NCBI GenBank assembly: GCA_001430745.1
Contig: KQ481938.1
Coordinates: 1,762,285-1,825,151, forward strand
Source: Auxenochlorella pyrenoidosa
Taxonomy: Eukaryota; Chlorophyta; Trebouxiophyceae; Chlorellales; Chlorellaceae
Direction of reading: 5' to 3'
Length of the DNA: 62,867 bases
A model generated the notes under the pieces. That model was not told the DNA's origin, searched no databases, and was given only the letters and a program-made list of their open reading frames with translations. This document shows positions 11,469-23,900 of this stretch, piece by piece. The number at the start of each line of letters is the position of its first letter. Within the stretch, counting starts at the first letter, position 1. The position numbers were made by a program, and so were the translations under genes.

Positions 11469-11962
11469 CGAGCGGCGTGGTGGACCACCTGCTGCACCTG
11501 CTGTCGTGGCGCAGCTCTGCAGAGCCGCAGGGGCGGCAGCAGAAGCCTGTTGCTGCGCCGCCAGGCCCGCCTACGGGGCCCGCGCAGCAGGAGGATCAGG
11601 AGCCTCAGCAGCAGCAGCAGAAAGCAACTCCTTTTTGATGCGTCTGCACTCCTCACCGCAGTCAGTCACAATTGCAAAGTGGGTGGCTTTGACTCTGCAT
11701 TCTTGGAATCCTGAGCCACGATCCAGCCAGTCAGGCCGCGGTCAGCGCGCGGTCAGCCTGCTAGCCGGCCCTTCGCGCGGCGCACCCCTTGCACCGTCTT
11801 GCGCTCATTGCGCTTCATTCAGTTCGATCGAGTTCCATCATTTGGCTGCTGGTCGCAGGCCGTAAGCTGTGTCAAGTCTACCTTGGAGGCGTTCCCTCAG
11901 CGGACGTCAATACTGCCGCCTCCATTTCGTTTTAAGATCGCAATTGCTGCTAGAATCAGACA
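11469..11962. other. 3' flank of the helical gene and promoter of the receptor kinase
   Basis: The first ~170 bp after the stop (11469-11640) still resemble the sequence after the stop of the other copy (52790-52960), including the CAGCTCTGCA and GCAGCAGAAGCCTG blocks. The retained match may be 3' UTR or a coding tail lost through the stop. From about 11640 to 11962 the DNA is less GC-rich and is taken as the promoter and 5' UTR of the kinase gene. Confidence 0.4.
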
Positions 11963-14900
11963 ATGGGGCGCCTTTGGGACCTGCTTGGTGGCATTGTCAT
12001 GGCAGTGCTGCTTGCCCCGGCAGCCGCACAGCAGCCCGAGATGCTGATCTTACGATAGTGAGTGTCAGGCCAGATGTTCAGCTGTGTCGCAGTTGTCGCC
12101 CGGCAGGACGACACCGCCGCTGTCGCTGCCCTGCCGCTGCCCTGCTGGTGTCCGGCCCTGGCACACTCATTCGCCTGCCAGAAACGCCGCTCCGCCTGTG
12201 GCCTGTTTATTCTGCAGTGGCTGGGCGCCTCTTTACTGCCTCAATCCCATTGGTCGGACACAGGAATTCTGCGGCGGGTGGCAACCCTTGTGAGTTAGCG
12301 GGTCCTTTCGGGCAGTACCCGCGAGCTTGCATGCACTTTTATGCTGCTGTCACCACCGCGCCCATCTGAACTCCAAGGCTGACATCGCTCTGAAAACCCT
12401 TAACCTCCCGTCTGCTCGCTAGCAATGCTTTCCGCCTCAACCGGCTGTACGGCGCAAGCATTGACGGCTCGCAGCTGGGTGGCACCTGCGGCGCGCCTGC
12501 CTGGGATCCTGCCCTGGTGCCACAGGGCCTGGCAGCGGAGCTGGGCTGTGTATGGAACAGCTACGCAGGCAGGTCGTGACAGCTTTCATTCTAAGTGCGC
12601 ATGCTTCTTTTGTGGCTGGGTTCCTGGGGTTGGGGTTGGGGGTGGGCGTGGGGGTGGGATGGGGCGGGGTGGTCCCGTAACGCGTGGCTGGGTTGAGGCT
12701 GGGCGAGTAGCAGCACAAGAACAGTGAGTTTTACATGCCTGAGGCGCCGTATCAGCCCCCACTGAATCCGGGACCCCACTGCACTGGTGGTTTTGCTGCA
12801 GCTGTGGACAATAGCGAGGCACTGTGGGCTAGCCAGTGGACCGAGGACAGAGAGAGCGGCGCATGCACTGGCCTGACCCAGGTGAAGTGCTGGTGGCGGC
12901 GCCACATGGCATAGCAGGCGTGCTGAGCCGGGGGCCGAAGTCCGCGACGAGGATACCTCAAAGTGGGGTGATGTTGAATAACACCGATTGGCCACATGGC
13001 ATGGCTCAACAGGCTGCCAAGCTGCAGACCATGTTCGCAACCGTTTCGCATGCTCAAGCACCGTCCTAGTTGGTTGTTCGTTCAATGCAGGACGCGTGGA
13101 TGCAGACAGCTGTCAGGTTGCGCAACCAGTACAATCTTGACGTGAGTTAACCATGCACTCCGTGAATATCAATGAATCAGCTGGGGTTGAGCAACACCAG
13201 CTCAAACAATGTTCACAGAGGGCTTCAAAGGTTAAAGCACCTCTGCAGGTGGCATTGCCTGCCTGGTCAGTTGTGGGGTGGTGGTGGGGGCCCAGCCCAA
13301 CACTCACTCACTCCTTCTCCCGGCCCGCCTGGCATGCCGCCATGCACAGCAAGCCCTGGCTGCCGCTGGTGTCTCGCTGGAGGGAACAGTGGCCGGCGAT
13401 GTCATCAGCAATGCTGTTGTGCAGCAGTTTGGCAAGCTGCCCAGAGTCATCAGCTCGAGGCGAGGGGGCCTGGGGCTGTTGCGCTGTGCCTGCTGCCACA
13501 GCCGCCACCGGTAGTAATCTGATCACACCCTTCGGCATGGCTGCAGGTGCAGGCAGACGGCATGCTGCTGCTGCTGCTCCTGCTGCTGCCATTATGATTT
13601 ATGCATGTTCTTGCCGCAGGACCGGCGAGCTGTCGTCTGTGAACCTGTGCTTCACTCCCACGGAGCCCTACGCTCTCATCGACTGCGCGTATAGCATCTC
13701 GGCATGTGCGGGGCTTTCCTGGTGCCACAGCAGGCTCAGCCACTGCTTCCCAACGCTCTGCCCGCCGGCCTGCCGGCTGGCTCGCCCAGAGGGCACATGC
13801 ACGTGTGCATTCACAGTCTGAGCACCCTTGCCAAGGCTGCCCTCTGCTGCAGCGGTAATGATCCTACCGAAGGGCGCCCCGGTGTGTCAAACACATCTGC
13901 TGTGCACCGCAAAGGAAACAGTGTGTGTCAAGTCGGACTCAACCTGCCTGCTTGGCGAGCTTCCCAACCTGTAGCATCGCTGACATGTGCGCGTGCGCCT
14001 GCCTTGCCTGCAGGTGTCTGCCCAGTGCGCACAGTACTACCCTGGTGTCGCTGCCGTGACCTCCCCTGCCATGCCAGCATCCTCGCCCCCACCCGCTGAC
14101 TCTTCCAGGCATGGCCTGCGACACGCATGCCAGCTGCTCCGTCCTGCTGGCGGATGCGCATTCCCCATGCGGCCAGCTGTCTGACCTTTGGCTCTGCATG
14201 CTGGCTGCCCACATCTCAGACGACAGCTGAATACTTGTTTGTTACCCTCCTCTTGCAGCCTCAGCCCCAGCCCCATACCCAGCCCCAGCCCAGCACTGTT
14301 GCCAGCTGGCGCTGCCCCACCCGTTGTGTCGCCGCCAGCCGAGCCGCTAAGCCCGCCACCGCCAGTTAGCAATATCACGGCAGTGCCGGAAGCTTGCAAG
14401 CGTACCCACATCGATGACTACGCCAGCGACATGCCCATCGTCCTGAACAACGGGAGCGCCACCGACACATTCTGCCCCGATGACGCCAGCGCCTGCGCTC
14501 CCGGATGCAAGCGTGCCATCCAGCGGGTGAGCCCTGGCAGCCTCCTAGGGCGTCAACCTGTCTACCTCAGGCCTTCGGTGGCATTGAAGAGGGCCTTGCG
14601 GCAGGAAGGAACAGTGCAGCGACCCACTCGTAGGATCTTGTGTCCACCTGCCTTCAGCCCGCCCCGGCCCCACATGCCATGCCTTGTGCATGCAGCCAAC
14701 TCTGGCACTGTTGTCAACCTCCGCCTGCTAATCTGCAGCTCGGTGCCAACTGCGTTGCATATCTACGCTCGCAACAGTGGCTGTGAGTGCTGCGCGTTGT
14801 GTTGTGCATGCAGGCCCGCAGCGAGGGGCCTGGGATGTCGTCGCCTACCGCCCTGGCTTTCTCCCTCTGCTTGCGAACGCCTGCCACTAACCACGGTTCC

Positions 14901-17900
14901 CTTACATCTACCCACGCCTACTTCCCACAGGGACAAAGCAATGCAGACGTGCGGGCTGCAGCTGCGCATGGTGAGTTTGTGACAGGCAGCGCTGCCTGCG
15001 AACGACCGGTGCATGCAATCACAGTAGGCACCAAGCTTGGCTTTGCTCAAGGGCTTCCACCGCACCTCTGCCTTCTACCTCATGTGCAGTTGAACCCCTG
15101 TGCTGCAAAGGACATTCCAGATGCTACACAGCAGCGGTACGCGCTGCAGCTGCAGAGCTGCCCGCTGTCGGCAAGCCAAACTTGTAGCTGTGACACCAAT
15201 GCAGACTGCATGGCCGCGCTTTCCTCGGTGAGTGCCATCCAGCAGGCGTAAGTTGCCTTCTCAAATACTGCACTCGACCTGCTGTGTTCAGGCGCCGTCC
15301 AGCACGCATTGCTGAAAATTGTCAAGCGCCGCGTGCTGATAGGTTGCTGCCCCTGCACTGCCCGTGCGCAGCTGGGCCGCCGCTGCACAATGTGGCTTGG
15401 CTTTGACACTGGGTTCACGCTCAACGACACCGAGTGGTGAGCTTGATGCGGGACGTACAAACAACACACATGCTTTGGCCAAGCCAGCCCGCAGTCTCAC
15501 TAAGCCATAGTGACTGCGTGCCTACTGCTCTCTCACGGAAAGCCGTGGAAGTTTGACAGTTGAGAAGATAGCCCTCCTGTCACTGCACAGGGACGACCTC
15601 TACACCCGTTGCGGAGTGGTTCTGGGCGGCTTGGACAACGAGAACCAGACACCTGTCTGCACTGCCGACACTTCTGGCGGCGGCAGCGGCAGCACGAGCA
15701 TCGGGCTGATTGTGGGCGTCGTGGCAGGCGTGCTCGTTGCGCTTGCAGGTACAGTGAAGGGGAACTAGGGGAGGGAGCTTCGGAAAAGAACCACAGCGTC
15801 CATTCTTTGGTTTGCCTGGGCCCCACCACCCCGCTCAATTGTGCATTGGACTGTGCTCATGCTTGCATCTTGGTCGTTCGGGGCCATGGCCAGCCAACTT
15901 TCTGCTTACTTGGCCCTGCTTGCCGGCTTCCAGCGCACAGCAAGTTCCGTGTCCCCAACGGGGTTCCCGTCCTGCAGTCGGCGCAGCAGCAGCCTTTGTG
16001 TTCTACCAAAAGCGCCGGCGGCGGCGCCTGCTGGGCGCAGACATGCTGGACCTCAAGGCAGGGGCAACTCACCACCCGCATCCACCGCCCAGCGAGCTGG
16101 ACACCCTGGCACACCCTGGCTCTGGTGGCAATGGCAGCGCGGGGGCAGCTGGCGAGCCGAGGAAGAGCCTGCCCCCGGGCGGCACAGCAGCCGCTGGCGC
16201 TCTGGCGGGGCAGGTTCGTTTGCCGTACAGGACTTGGACCCTGGTTTCTGACTGTCCCTAGCTGTGCCGTGGTGGGCAGTTGGGGCTGTGCGCTTGTCCC
16301 TTGCACAACCCAGTAACCTTTCAGCAATGGGCCAACGCTGCATCGAGGAGATTGACTGATGCCGCCACGCTGGGTCTGCTGCTGCATTTCCCCTACATGC
16401 AGGCCGTGGTGCATGCTGCCAGCGAAACTGCCAGGTTGCCTGTCGGCCATGACCCCTTGATGGATTACATTCAGAGCCAGGTGATGCAGGGCACAGCCCA
16501 GCTACGGGGGCAGCTGGAGGGAGCCGGTGGGTTGGCCGCTGCCGAAGCCATCCCAGCGGGTAATCGGCCCTGCATGCTCTCTGCCTTTCAGCTTCATGTG
16601 CGCGACGCTGCCCCTGCTGGCTGCCCCTGCTGGCTGCAGGTTTCCACCGTGTCGGGCTCAGGATTCAGCGGCTTAACCGGCCCCGCACCCAGTCGCGGCA
16701 GCGGGACCGTGGACGTCAGCACTTGGGTGCGGGGCGGGGACAGGGCGCTGGCTGGAGGTTGGCAGGGTTGCAGGGAAAGGGAGACAGTGGAAGTTGGGAG
16801 GTGCAGGCGGTGGCTGTCCTGTAGGGCCTGACGACGCCCCTGAAAGCCGATGTTCCTACGAGCACATTGCAGGAGATGTCTTTCAACCAGCTGACCATCA
16901 TCAAGCCGATTGGTGGGTGCGGGCTGCCGAGGGCGGGGTGGCTCGTTGTGTACTGGGCATGGGGGGTGGGCCAGGAGTGGACATCCTCTCCTGCCGGGAA
17001 GGCGCTGAGGGCCCCAGGCATCCCAATCCAACCCTCTCCTCTGCTCCTCTGCTTTGCAGGCGAGGGAAGCTTTGGCCGCGTGTACCTCGCCAGGTGTGCT
17101 ACAGGTGCTTGAGACAGGCAGGTTGATGGGTGTGTGCTGGCAACAAGGCCAGCAACACTTGTCACGTGTGCATAGGAACATCACCACCATAACTCACCCC
17201 GCGCTCTGTCCTGGCTTCCCACCATCCTCTTCCCCTGCAGCTGGCATGCGACTGCAGTGGTGCGCCTAACAGCCGCGTAGCTGTGCACAAGGCTTGTGGT
17301 GTTTGCCGCGTGTGCAGCTGGCTTGTTTTTGCATGCTGCGCTGCTCCTCCGTTCCTGCTCTGCATAGGTTCAATCCACCTCCCCTCACGGGTCCGCGTTG
17401 CGCCCCCCTCCCTTTGTCGTCACTCAGGCAGTCAAGATCCTGCTCATGGGCATGGCAGCAAACACGGCGGGCGATGCTCAGCGCGCCCTCTCGCTCTCCA
17501 GCCCCTTGTTGCGCAAGCTGGAGGAGGAGGCCTCACTGCTGGCCTCCCTCAGGTTGCTGGGGGGCGGCGCCGGGCTGCGACTGGGACTGGTGGCAAAATC
17601 GGGCAAAGACAAGTGCGGGAAGGGGGCCAGCCACTGCCAGGGGCCAGGTGCCGGGCCAGCCACCGCATGTGCCCTGCCAGGTGCTGGTGCGCGCGTCCCG
17701 CCCCCAAGCCCTCTGCCAGACTGCCGCCCTCTTGCCTCGCGTCGCCGACCCCACCCCCCTTGCGCCGTCCCCGCCTCTGCTGGGAAGGCACCCCAACATC
17801 GTGAACTTCATCGGCATCTGCCGCAACCCGCCCTGCATCATCACCGAGTACTGCTCCCGCGGCAGCCTGGCAGAGGTGGGCGGACGAGGGTGGTGTGTGA

Positions 17901-19815
17901 CCCATGCACAGCGGCTCGGCGGGCAGTGAAATAGCAGTGCACTGCCGTGTTGGTGTGCGTGCGTGCATACGCGTGTGTGTCTGGGCAACACGGTGATGAG
18001 GGGGACATGGAGCGCATGCCTCGCTCCCGGCTCCCGCAGCTGCTGGCCGCGGCGCGCAGCGACCCTGCTGCCGAGGCGCTGCTGGGCTGGCCGCGCCGCA
18101 TCTCCATGCTGCTGGAAGGCGCGCTGGGCATGCTGTACCTTCACACACGTCCCAGCCCCATCGTCCACCGTGATTTCAAGTCGGCAAACCTGGTGCGGAG
18201 CTGGGGCTGCCGCGCTGGCTGGCTGGGCAGCCGGCGGGCGGTCAAGCTGCATTGCCTGAGGGCCTTAGCTGCAGCAGCCCCTACTCTCTACAAATTAGTT
18301 AAAGCCTTCAAACACGTGGGCAGCGCTGGGCAGCGTCCACGACTGCTGGCAACCATCCTTCGCATCCGCCGACCAAAGGGGTGAAATGATGATTGCTGCT
18401 CGCTTCAGCTTGCCCTCCATCCGAGCCCCCTGTGCTGTGCAGTTGGTAGATGACAACCTGCGCGTTCGGGTGGTTGACTTCGGCCTGTCCAAGATCCTTG
18501 CCGACACTGCCAACAACAGCAGCATGGGTGAGTGCCGTGCAGTAGCGTCAACGCAGCAGGCGTATGTGTGCCACACCCAAGGCATGGATTGCCGGGAGGT
18601 GTGCTGGAGGAGACCAATCTCAGAGCATGCCGTCATGCCAGCCATGCGAAGGGCAGTCCCGGGCTCAACTCGGCGCGCAGCTGCAACCGGCCCTGCCTGC
18701 AGCCGCGATGAACCCGCGGTGGCTGGCGCCCGAGGTCATGCAGGGCGGGCACGCCACCCAGGCCTCTGACGTCTTCAGCTTTGGCGTGGTCATGCACGAG
18801 GTGAGACCCCTCACCTGCTACCGGTGACCCCTGCCTCTCCCGCCCTGCCCTGCCCCGCCCATCCTCATCCCCGGAGTGGTTGACACGCGCTGCGCCCCCT
18901 AGGGTCGATCTCCCAGCCTGTCCAGCCCTCAGTGCAGGTCCCAGGCGTGGCCAGGGACCTGTGGTTCTGTACTCCTGCCAAACAGCCCCGGTGCCCTTCT
19001 ACCTTACCGCCTCTGTGTGCCGCAGGTGCTCACCTGGTCCATCCCCTGGGGCGCCACCAACCCCTGGCAGGCAAGGCCCGGGAGGCCGCTCAAACAACAG
19101 CATGTACACTTTGAGGGCTGGCTCGTGCCAGCAATCCTCCTCATGTGGCCCCTCCCTCCTGCATGCCTGTGAAGGCCGCCAGCAGGCAGAATCCAGCACG
19201 CCCACTGAGTGCATCCGTCCGGGCTTCCCCACCACAGCCCTCCGCGATGCCGCCCTCCCCCTCTGCCGCACGTGCAGCTGGTGACGCTGGTCGTGGGCGG
19301 CGGGCGCCTGGAGATCCCGCTCCGCGAGCGCCTGCCCGGTTACGACACCGCCGCCTTCTCCGGCCTGGATGCCTACGTCGCCCTGCTGCAGCGCTGCTGG
19401 GCGCAAAACCCCTGTGAGCGCCGCACACGCTGGCAGAGCTGCGGTGCTGCGAGCCCCAGCGCACAGTGATGCCGTCGCAGGGGCAGCCTGGCGGGGTGCT
19501 GATGCCTCATGCAAGCGCCACGGGCGAGCTGAGCCGGCAAACCTCTGCCAGCGCAGGGGTGCCACCAGGGGGTTTCAGTCCGCACCTGCCCCCAGCCTGG
19601 CTGGGTTACCATGAGCGCCCTCCTGTCGTCTGCCTGCAGACGACCGCCCCACCTTTGAGCAGATCATCCCCGAGCTGCGCAGCATGCTGGCATCGGCCCA
19701 GGAGGCAGCGCTGGCCAGCCAGCCGCCTGTGCTGCCGCCGGGCCCCCCCGGCCTGCGCACCAGCTTTGGCGGCGGGGTGATGCTGCCGGCCCTCCGGCCC
19801 AACGGCGAAGCGTAG
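11963..19815 (+). CDS. Receptor-like TKL protein kinase (signal peptide, ectodomain, one TM, kinase)
   Basis: ATG 11963 gives a classic signal peptide (MGRLWDLLGGIVMAVLLAPA, cleavage near AAA-QQ). About twenty exons follow. The ectodomain is Cys-containing and Thr/Pro-rich: NRLYGASIDGSQLGGTCGAP (12424 on), LSSVNLCFTPTEPYALIDCA (13625), EACKRTHIDDYASDMPIVLN (14390), SASQTCSCDTNADCMAAL (15170) and RRCTMWLGFDTGFTLNDTEW (15375). A single membrane helix (GLIVGVVAGVLVALAG, continuing GAAAAFVFY) at 15705-16010 ends in RRRRR, a stop-transfer signal. The cytoplasmic kinase shows IGEGSFGRVYLA (17060), AVKILL (17430), HRDFKSANL (18166), VDFGLSK (18473), PRWLAPEV (18711), SDVFSFGVV (18766) and LQRCWAQNP (about 19385-19411). 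The catalytic Asp of HRD and the DFG motif are intact. The C-tail ends at TAG 19813-19815. The motif pattern places it in the tyrosine-kinase-like (Raf/RLK) group. Ligand unknown. Confidence 0.82.
12910..12970. repeat. Dispersed ~61-bp repeat, copy 1 (in a kinase intron)
   Basis: It begins CATAGCAGGCGTGCTG, has GGGGGCCGAAG in the middle and ends with a CTCAAAGT core. It matches 29511-29571 almost base for base with a few substitutions and in the same orientation. This copy lies in an intron of the kinase gene; the other is just after the glutamate kinase gene. It may be a short mobile-element remnant. Confidence 0.6.
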
Positions 19816-20939
19816 GCCTGTCCTGCGCAAGCAGCGCTGGTGAGTGGCGCTACACGTCTGCAGGTGCACCTGTGGCACCGGTGTCAGCTCCCTGCAGCTT
19901 TCCCTCTCCCCACGCCTGCTGAGTGTCCTGCCATGTGTTGCTGAATGAGTGAACAACAGAGAGGCAACACCGAGTCCTGATTTTTATCCCCTGTGATGAG
20001 AGCTAAGAGAACTTGGCCCCTTCCATTTGCATCCACGTAATGTTGCTACGCCTTGGAGAGCCACTCGCACGACAACCACCCATGCCCATGCTGCAGCCCT
20101 CTTTGCCACAAATACACTTTCCCATACTGCAATCCTCGTGCCTTTGCATGCACATACTGCAATCCTTGTGCCTTCGCAATCCCCATCCTAGCACATGTCC
20201 AGGGCTCACAGATGTACCCACTCTGCCATCCAGTCCAGACGCGTCATTTACAGAGTGTGGTACAGAGAGGAAGGAAAGTGTGCAGGCAGCGCCCTGCCTT
20301 TGCGCGACGTACCGGTGTTGGTGGGCCATGCTGCTCATGGGCACCTGAGAACAGGAGTGCCAGAGGGGCCGACAGATGAGGGTTCAGGCTAGGGCACGCG
20401 AGCCGGTTTGCAAGCAGATGGAGTCAGCATGGAGGTGAGGCGCGAGGGTGCAGCACAGAAAGGACGGCAGACACACCTTGGCCGGAGCGGCGAGCCAGCG
20501 GCATTCAGGGGCAGCGAGGGACCTGCGGTAGAGTCGAGGTGGCAGCAAAAGGCACCCCTGCGAAAATGCCCGCCCGCCAGCTGCCAGGCAGAGCTGTTTA
20601 AAATTTTCAGGCCAGCTGCCTGACCTTTTGCGCCACGCGGGGCAGCCGCCAGGGCGCCCCCAGCGGGGGCAGAGGGGCCTCGACCTGCAAACAGCGCCGC
20701 TGCAACCTGCAACGGGACTCCCGCCGGCCTCTGCCGCCCGTTCATGTTCCAGCCTGCCAGCATCCGGGGCGGTTGGGTGCAGCGGTGGTGAGCGCAGAAG
20801 GTCATGCTTCGTGCCGGGGCGGTGCCACACCATCCAAGCAGGGCGCCGCGCTGCCAGCCAGCCCTAGCGCTGGCGCCGGTTTGGCTGACGTTCCCCAGGG
20901 CGGCGTGCCGCTGGGCACTCTGTGGGGCGTGGGGCCCCC
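19816..20939. other. Intergenic region between convergent genes, with a short tandem repeat
   Basis: This is 3' UTR territory for the kinase (left) and the splicing factor (right), which converge here. No gene is supported. Two 25-bp units with a 30-bp period (20123-20147 and 20153-20177, core CATACTGCAATCCT) form a minisatellite. Confidence 0.5.
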
Positions 20940-23900
20940 TCAGAGCCCAAAGTGCTGGTTGTAGATGGGGGTGAACTGCAATGGGAGGGGAGGCAAGGCG
21001 GTGACATGTCAGGATACGTTGAGCGCACAAGTGCGCAGCCTGGATTCAGGCCAGGCCCCTAGGGCAGAGCCGACAGTGTGGAACTGGGCGCCACCTGCCT
21101 TCCCACCGCTCCTCAATCTGGAAGCCCCAGAAGCCCCCTCACCTGGAAGTCTGCTGCAATCTGCCGGGCCGCAAACCATCGGCCATGCAGCGCCCGCTGG
21201 GCGTTGGCCGCCGCTGGCACGGAGTTGAACTTCTGCAGCAGCGGGGAGCGCAGGCGGGGGAGGCCCGGGCAGGGGAGGTCTTGGTGGCGCGCTTCCCAAC
21301 GCGCCGCTGCGGGCACCTCGGGCCGGGCTTGCACAGGTGCGAGGGGCGGAGCGGCGCGCGGGTGACGGGAGCGCGGGTGGCGCGTCCCATTTGCCTGGCT
21401 GCCCTGGCGGCTGTGCCCAGCAAGCGCTGCAGGATGGGACGCGCCAGGCATCGCCACCAGGGCGGCCAGGCGGGCGGGCGGGTGGGGGCTCACCAGGTAG
21501 ACAAAGCCGCGCGACGCCTTGTCCACGTACACATGCTCCACGCCGCCGTACTTGGAGCACTCCCCCGCCACGTCCTCGGCAATCTCGCGGTCCCAGTTCT
21601 CCGCCGTCTCCCTGCGGCGGGGAGGAAGGGCACAGAGCGGGCAGGCGTCCTGGGCCAGCTGTGCGGCCTGCGAGACTTGCGTCCGTGGCAGCAGGGCCAG
21701 AAGCCCCCGACCGGCTGGGTGCGGCGAGCGCATGTGTGTGCACGCCCCCGCAGCGAAGGACACTCACTCTGCCGGGTCGAACATGTTTTTGAGCAGCAGA
21801 CACTGGGTGGGGATGGGCGAGGCGGGGCCCAGCATGCCCTGCTCGAGGGCCAGCCCAGAGGGCACCTGCAGGGGGGGCGCAGCGGGGGAGAAGCCATGCC
21901 GCCAAGCATGCGGATCAGGGCCGACCTGGCAGGCGCAGCTGCTTGCGCTCCTGCCCTGCCTTGCCGCCACGGCGTGCCAACATGCGGGACTGCGGCAACA
22001 GGTGAGCGCAGCCGGCACGCGGTTCAGACTGGCCCTTGCGTGGGCACGTGCTCCAGGCCCCACCTGCTGCTGCGTGGGCAGCTGCGGCACCGGCAGCTGC
22101 GGCACATTGGAGGTGTCCAGCCCGGCGTTGGCAGCCAGCTTGCTCATGAGCGCGGTGCGTGCCTGCGCAGGTTGCGGGGGTGAGGGTGGGTCAACTGCAG
22201 GCAGCGGCAGAGGGAGCTTCAACCCGCTGGTGGCGCTCAGCACAACTGCAACTTGCAGCGCGCAAGCCAGCCCTGGCCGCCTGCCCTGCTCACCTGTCCT
22301 GTGAGCTTCAGCCCGCCACCCACGGTGCCCGCCTCCACCCCCTCGTTCAGCGACTCTGGCAGGTTGGTCACCGGCGGCGGCACGCCCGGCGGCAGCGGCG
22401 GCGGGGCTGCGGCTGCGGGCAGGGCCAGCTGCTCCACCGGCACCTCTGCGGGCGCCCAGTTGACCTCCAGCGTGTGCCCCACAATGTCCAGGCCGTGCAG
22501 GTTCTCCTTGGCCTTGGTGGCATCTGACAGCAGGCGATACCTGAGCGGGGGGTGGGGTGGGGGGAGGGCGGCTGGGCCGGGTCGGGGGGAGGGCAGCTGG
22601 GCATGCAGGAGGGGCAAGTCACGCTCTCGGCCTGCGAGGCACCCAGGCACGCCCCAGCAGACCCCAGCGAACATGGCCAAAAGCACAAGCATGCCGAGCG
22701 CGCCACCCGCGGCTGCTGCGTTCGGATATGCACAGGCTTGCTTCCCTTGCCCAAGGCCACTCACTGCACAAAGCCGCTGCCGGTGGGCTGGTTCGTGGCG
22801 TCCCGCTGCAGCATGACAAAGTCCAGCTGGCCAAAGGGCTCGAAGATGGGCCGCACGTCCACCTCTGCAAGGTTGGAGGAGAATGGAAACGCGGGAATGG
22901 CATGGGCGCCACAACAGGGCGGGGGAGGCCTGGGCATCAGCAGTGTCTCTCACGCAAGTGATGTCGATGTGATCTCGGCCCGAGCAGACGTGGTGCACGC
23001 AGAACGTTCCTAAGCACGGTCTCAGCAAACCATCCTGCCCAGCATGCACCACCGCTGCCCGCGTACCTGTGATTGAGGTGGGGAGGTTTGAAAGGGCCAG
23101 ACGAGCAGGGCCCGCTGCCACCGTCATGCCTGCAGCCGGGGGCACCATGCCAGGCATCGGCGGCAGGCCCGGCATGCCTGCCGGCAGGGCTGCTGCTGCG
23201 ACGGACGTCACGCCCGCTGCCGCCGCCATCATGGCTGCCGCCACCTCGGGGCCGTGCTGCGCCTCCAGCTGCTTCTGCTGGCGCTTGGCCGCCTCTGCCG
23301 CCTCCCAGGCCAGGTTCTTCTCGGCCTCGCTCATCTTGACCATCACCGGCTGGCCCATCAGCATCTGCAAGGGCAATGGTGAGCACGTGAGCGCTGGGCT
23401 GGCAACTGGGGTGAGCCATGGGCCACACAGGCCGCTGGTTGGCCGGCATGGCTGGAGCGCGCGGGCGGGCGCAGCACCCACCTGCCCCGTCAGCGCCAGC
23501 GCGTTGATCACATCCTCCTTGCGTTGGAACTCGATGTAGGCAAAGCCCTTGGAGCGCCCGGTGGTCTTGTCCGTGATGATCTTGATGTCGTTCAGGGGGC
23601 CTGGGGCGATGGGCGAGCGAGCGGGACGCGTGACGAGGCCGGCAGCGGGGCACAGGGCGCTGCGGGCTTGCTGTTCACTACCACTGTTCACTCCCAGCAA
23701 AGACTCAAGAGCCCACTGTTCATGGCACGGGCCTTCTCAGCGACAAAGTGCACATCCATCCCGACGGCCGGCGGCATGGCGCCACACCAACTGCTCTGCT
23801 GCTGCTCCTGCTGGGTCCCCACCGCTCACACCCTGCCCTCTGCAGACCCCACCTGCTCGGATGAAGAACTGGAAGATCTCCTTCTCCTCAGCGCGCAGCG

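Noticed and set aside
20380..20940. Minus-strand frames downstream of the splicing factor as extra exons
   Set aside because: The RBM39-type protein ends with its characteristic FTPIYNQHFGL at 20942. The frames beyond are low-complexity without family features.
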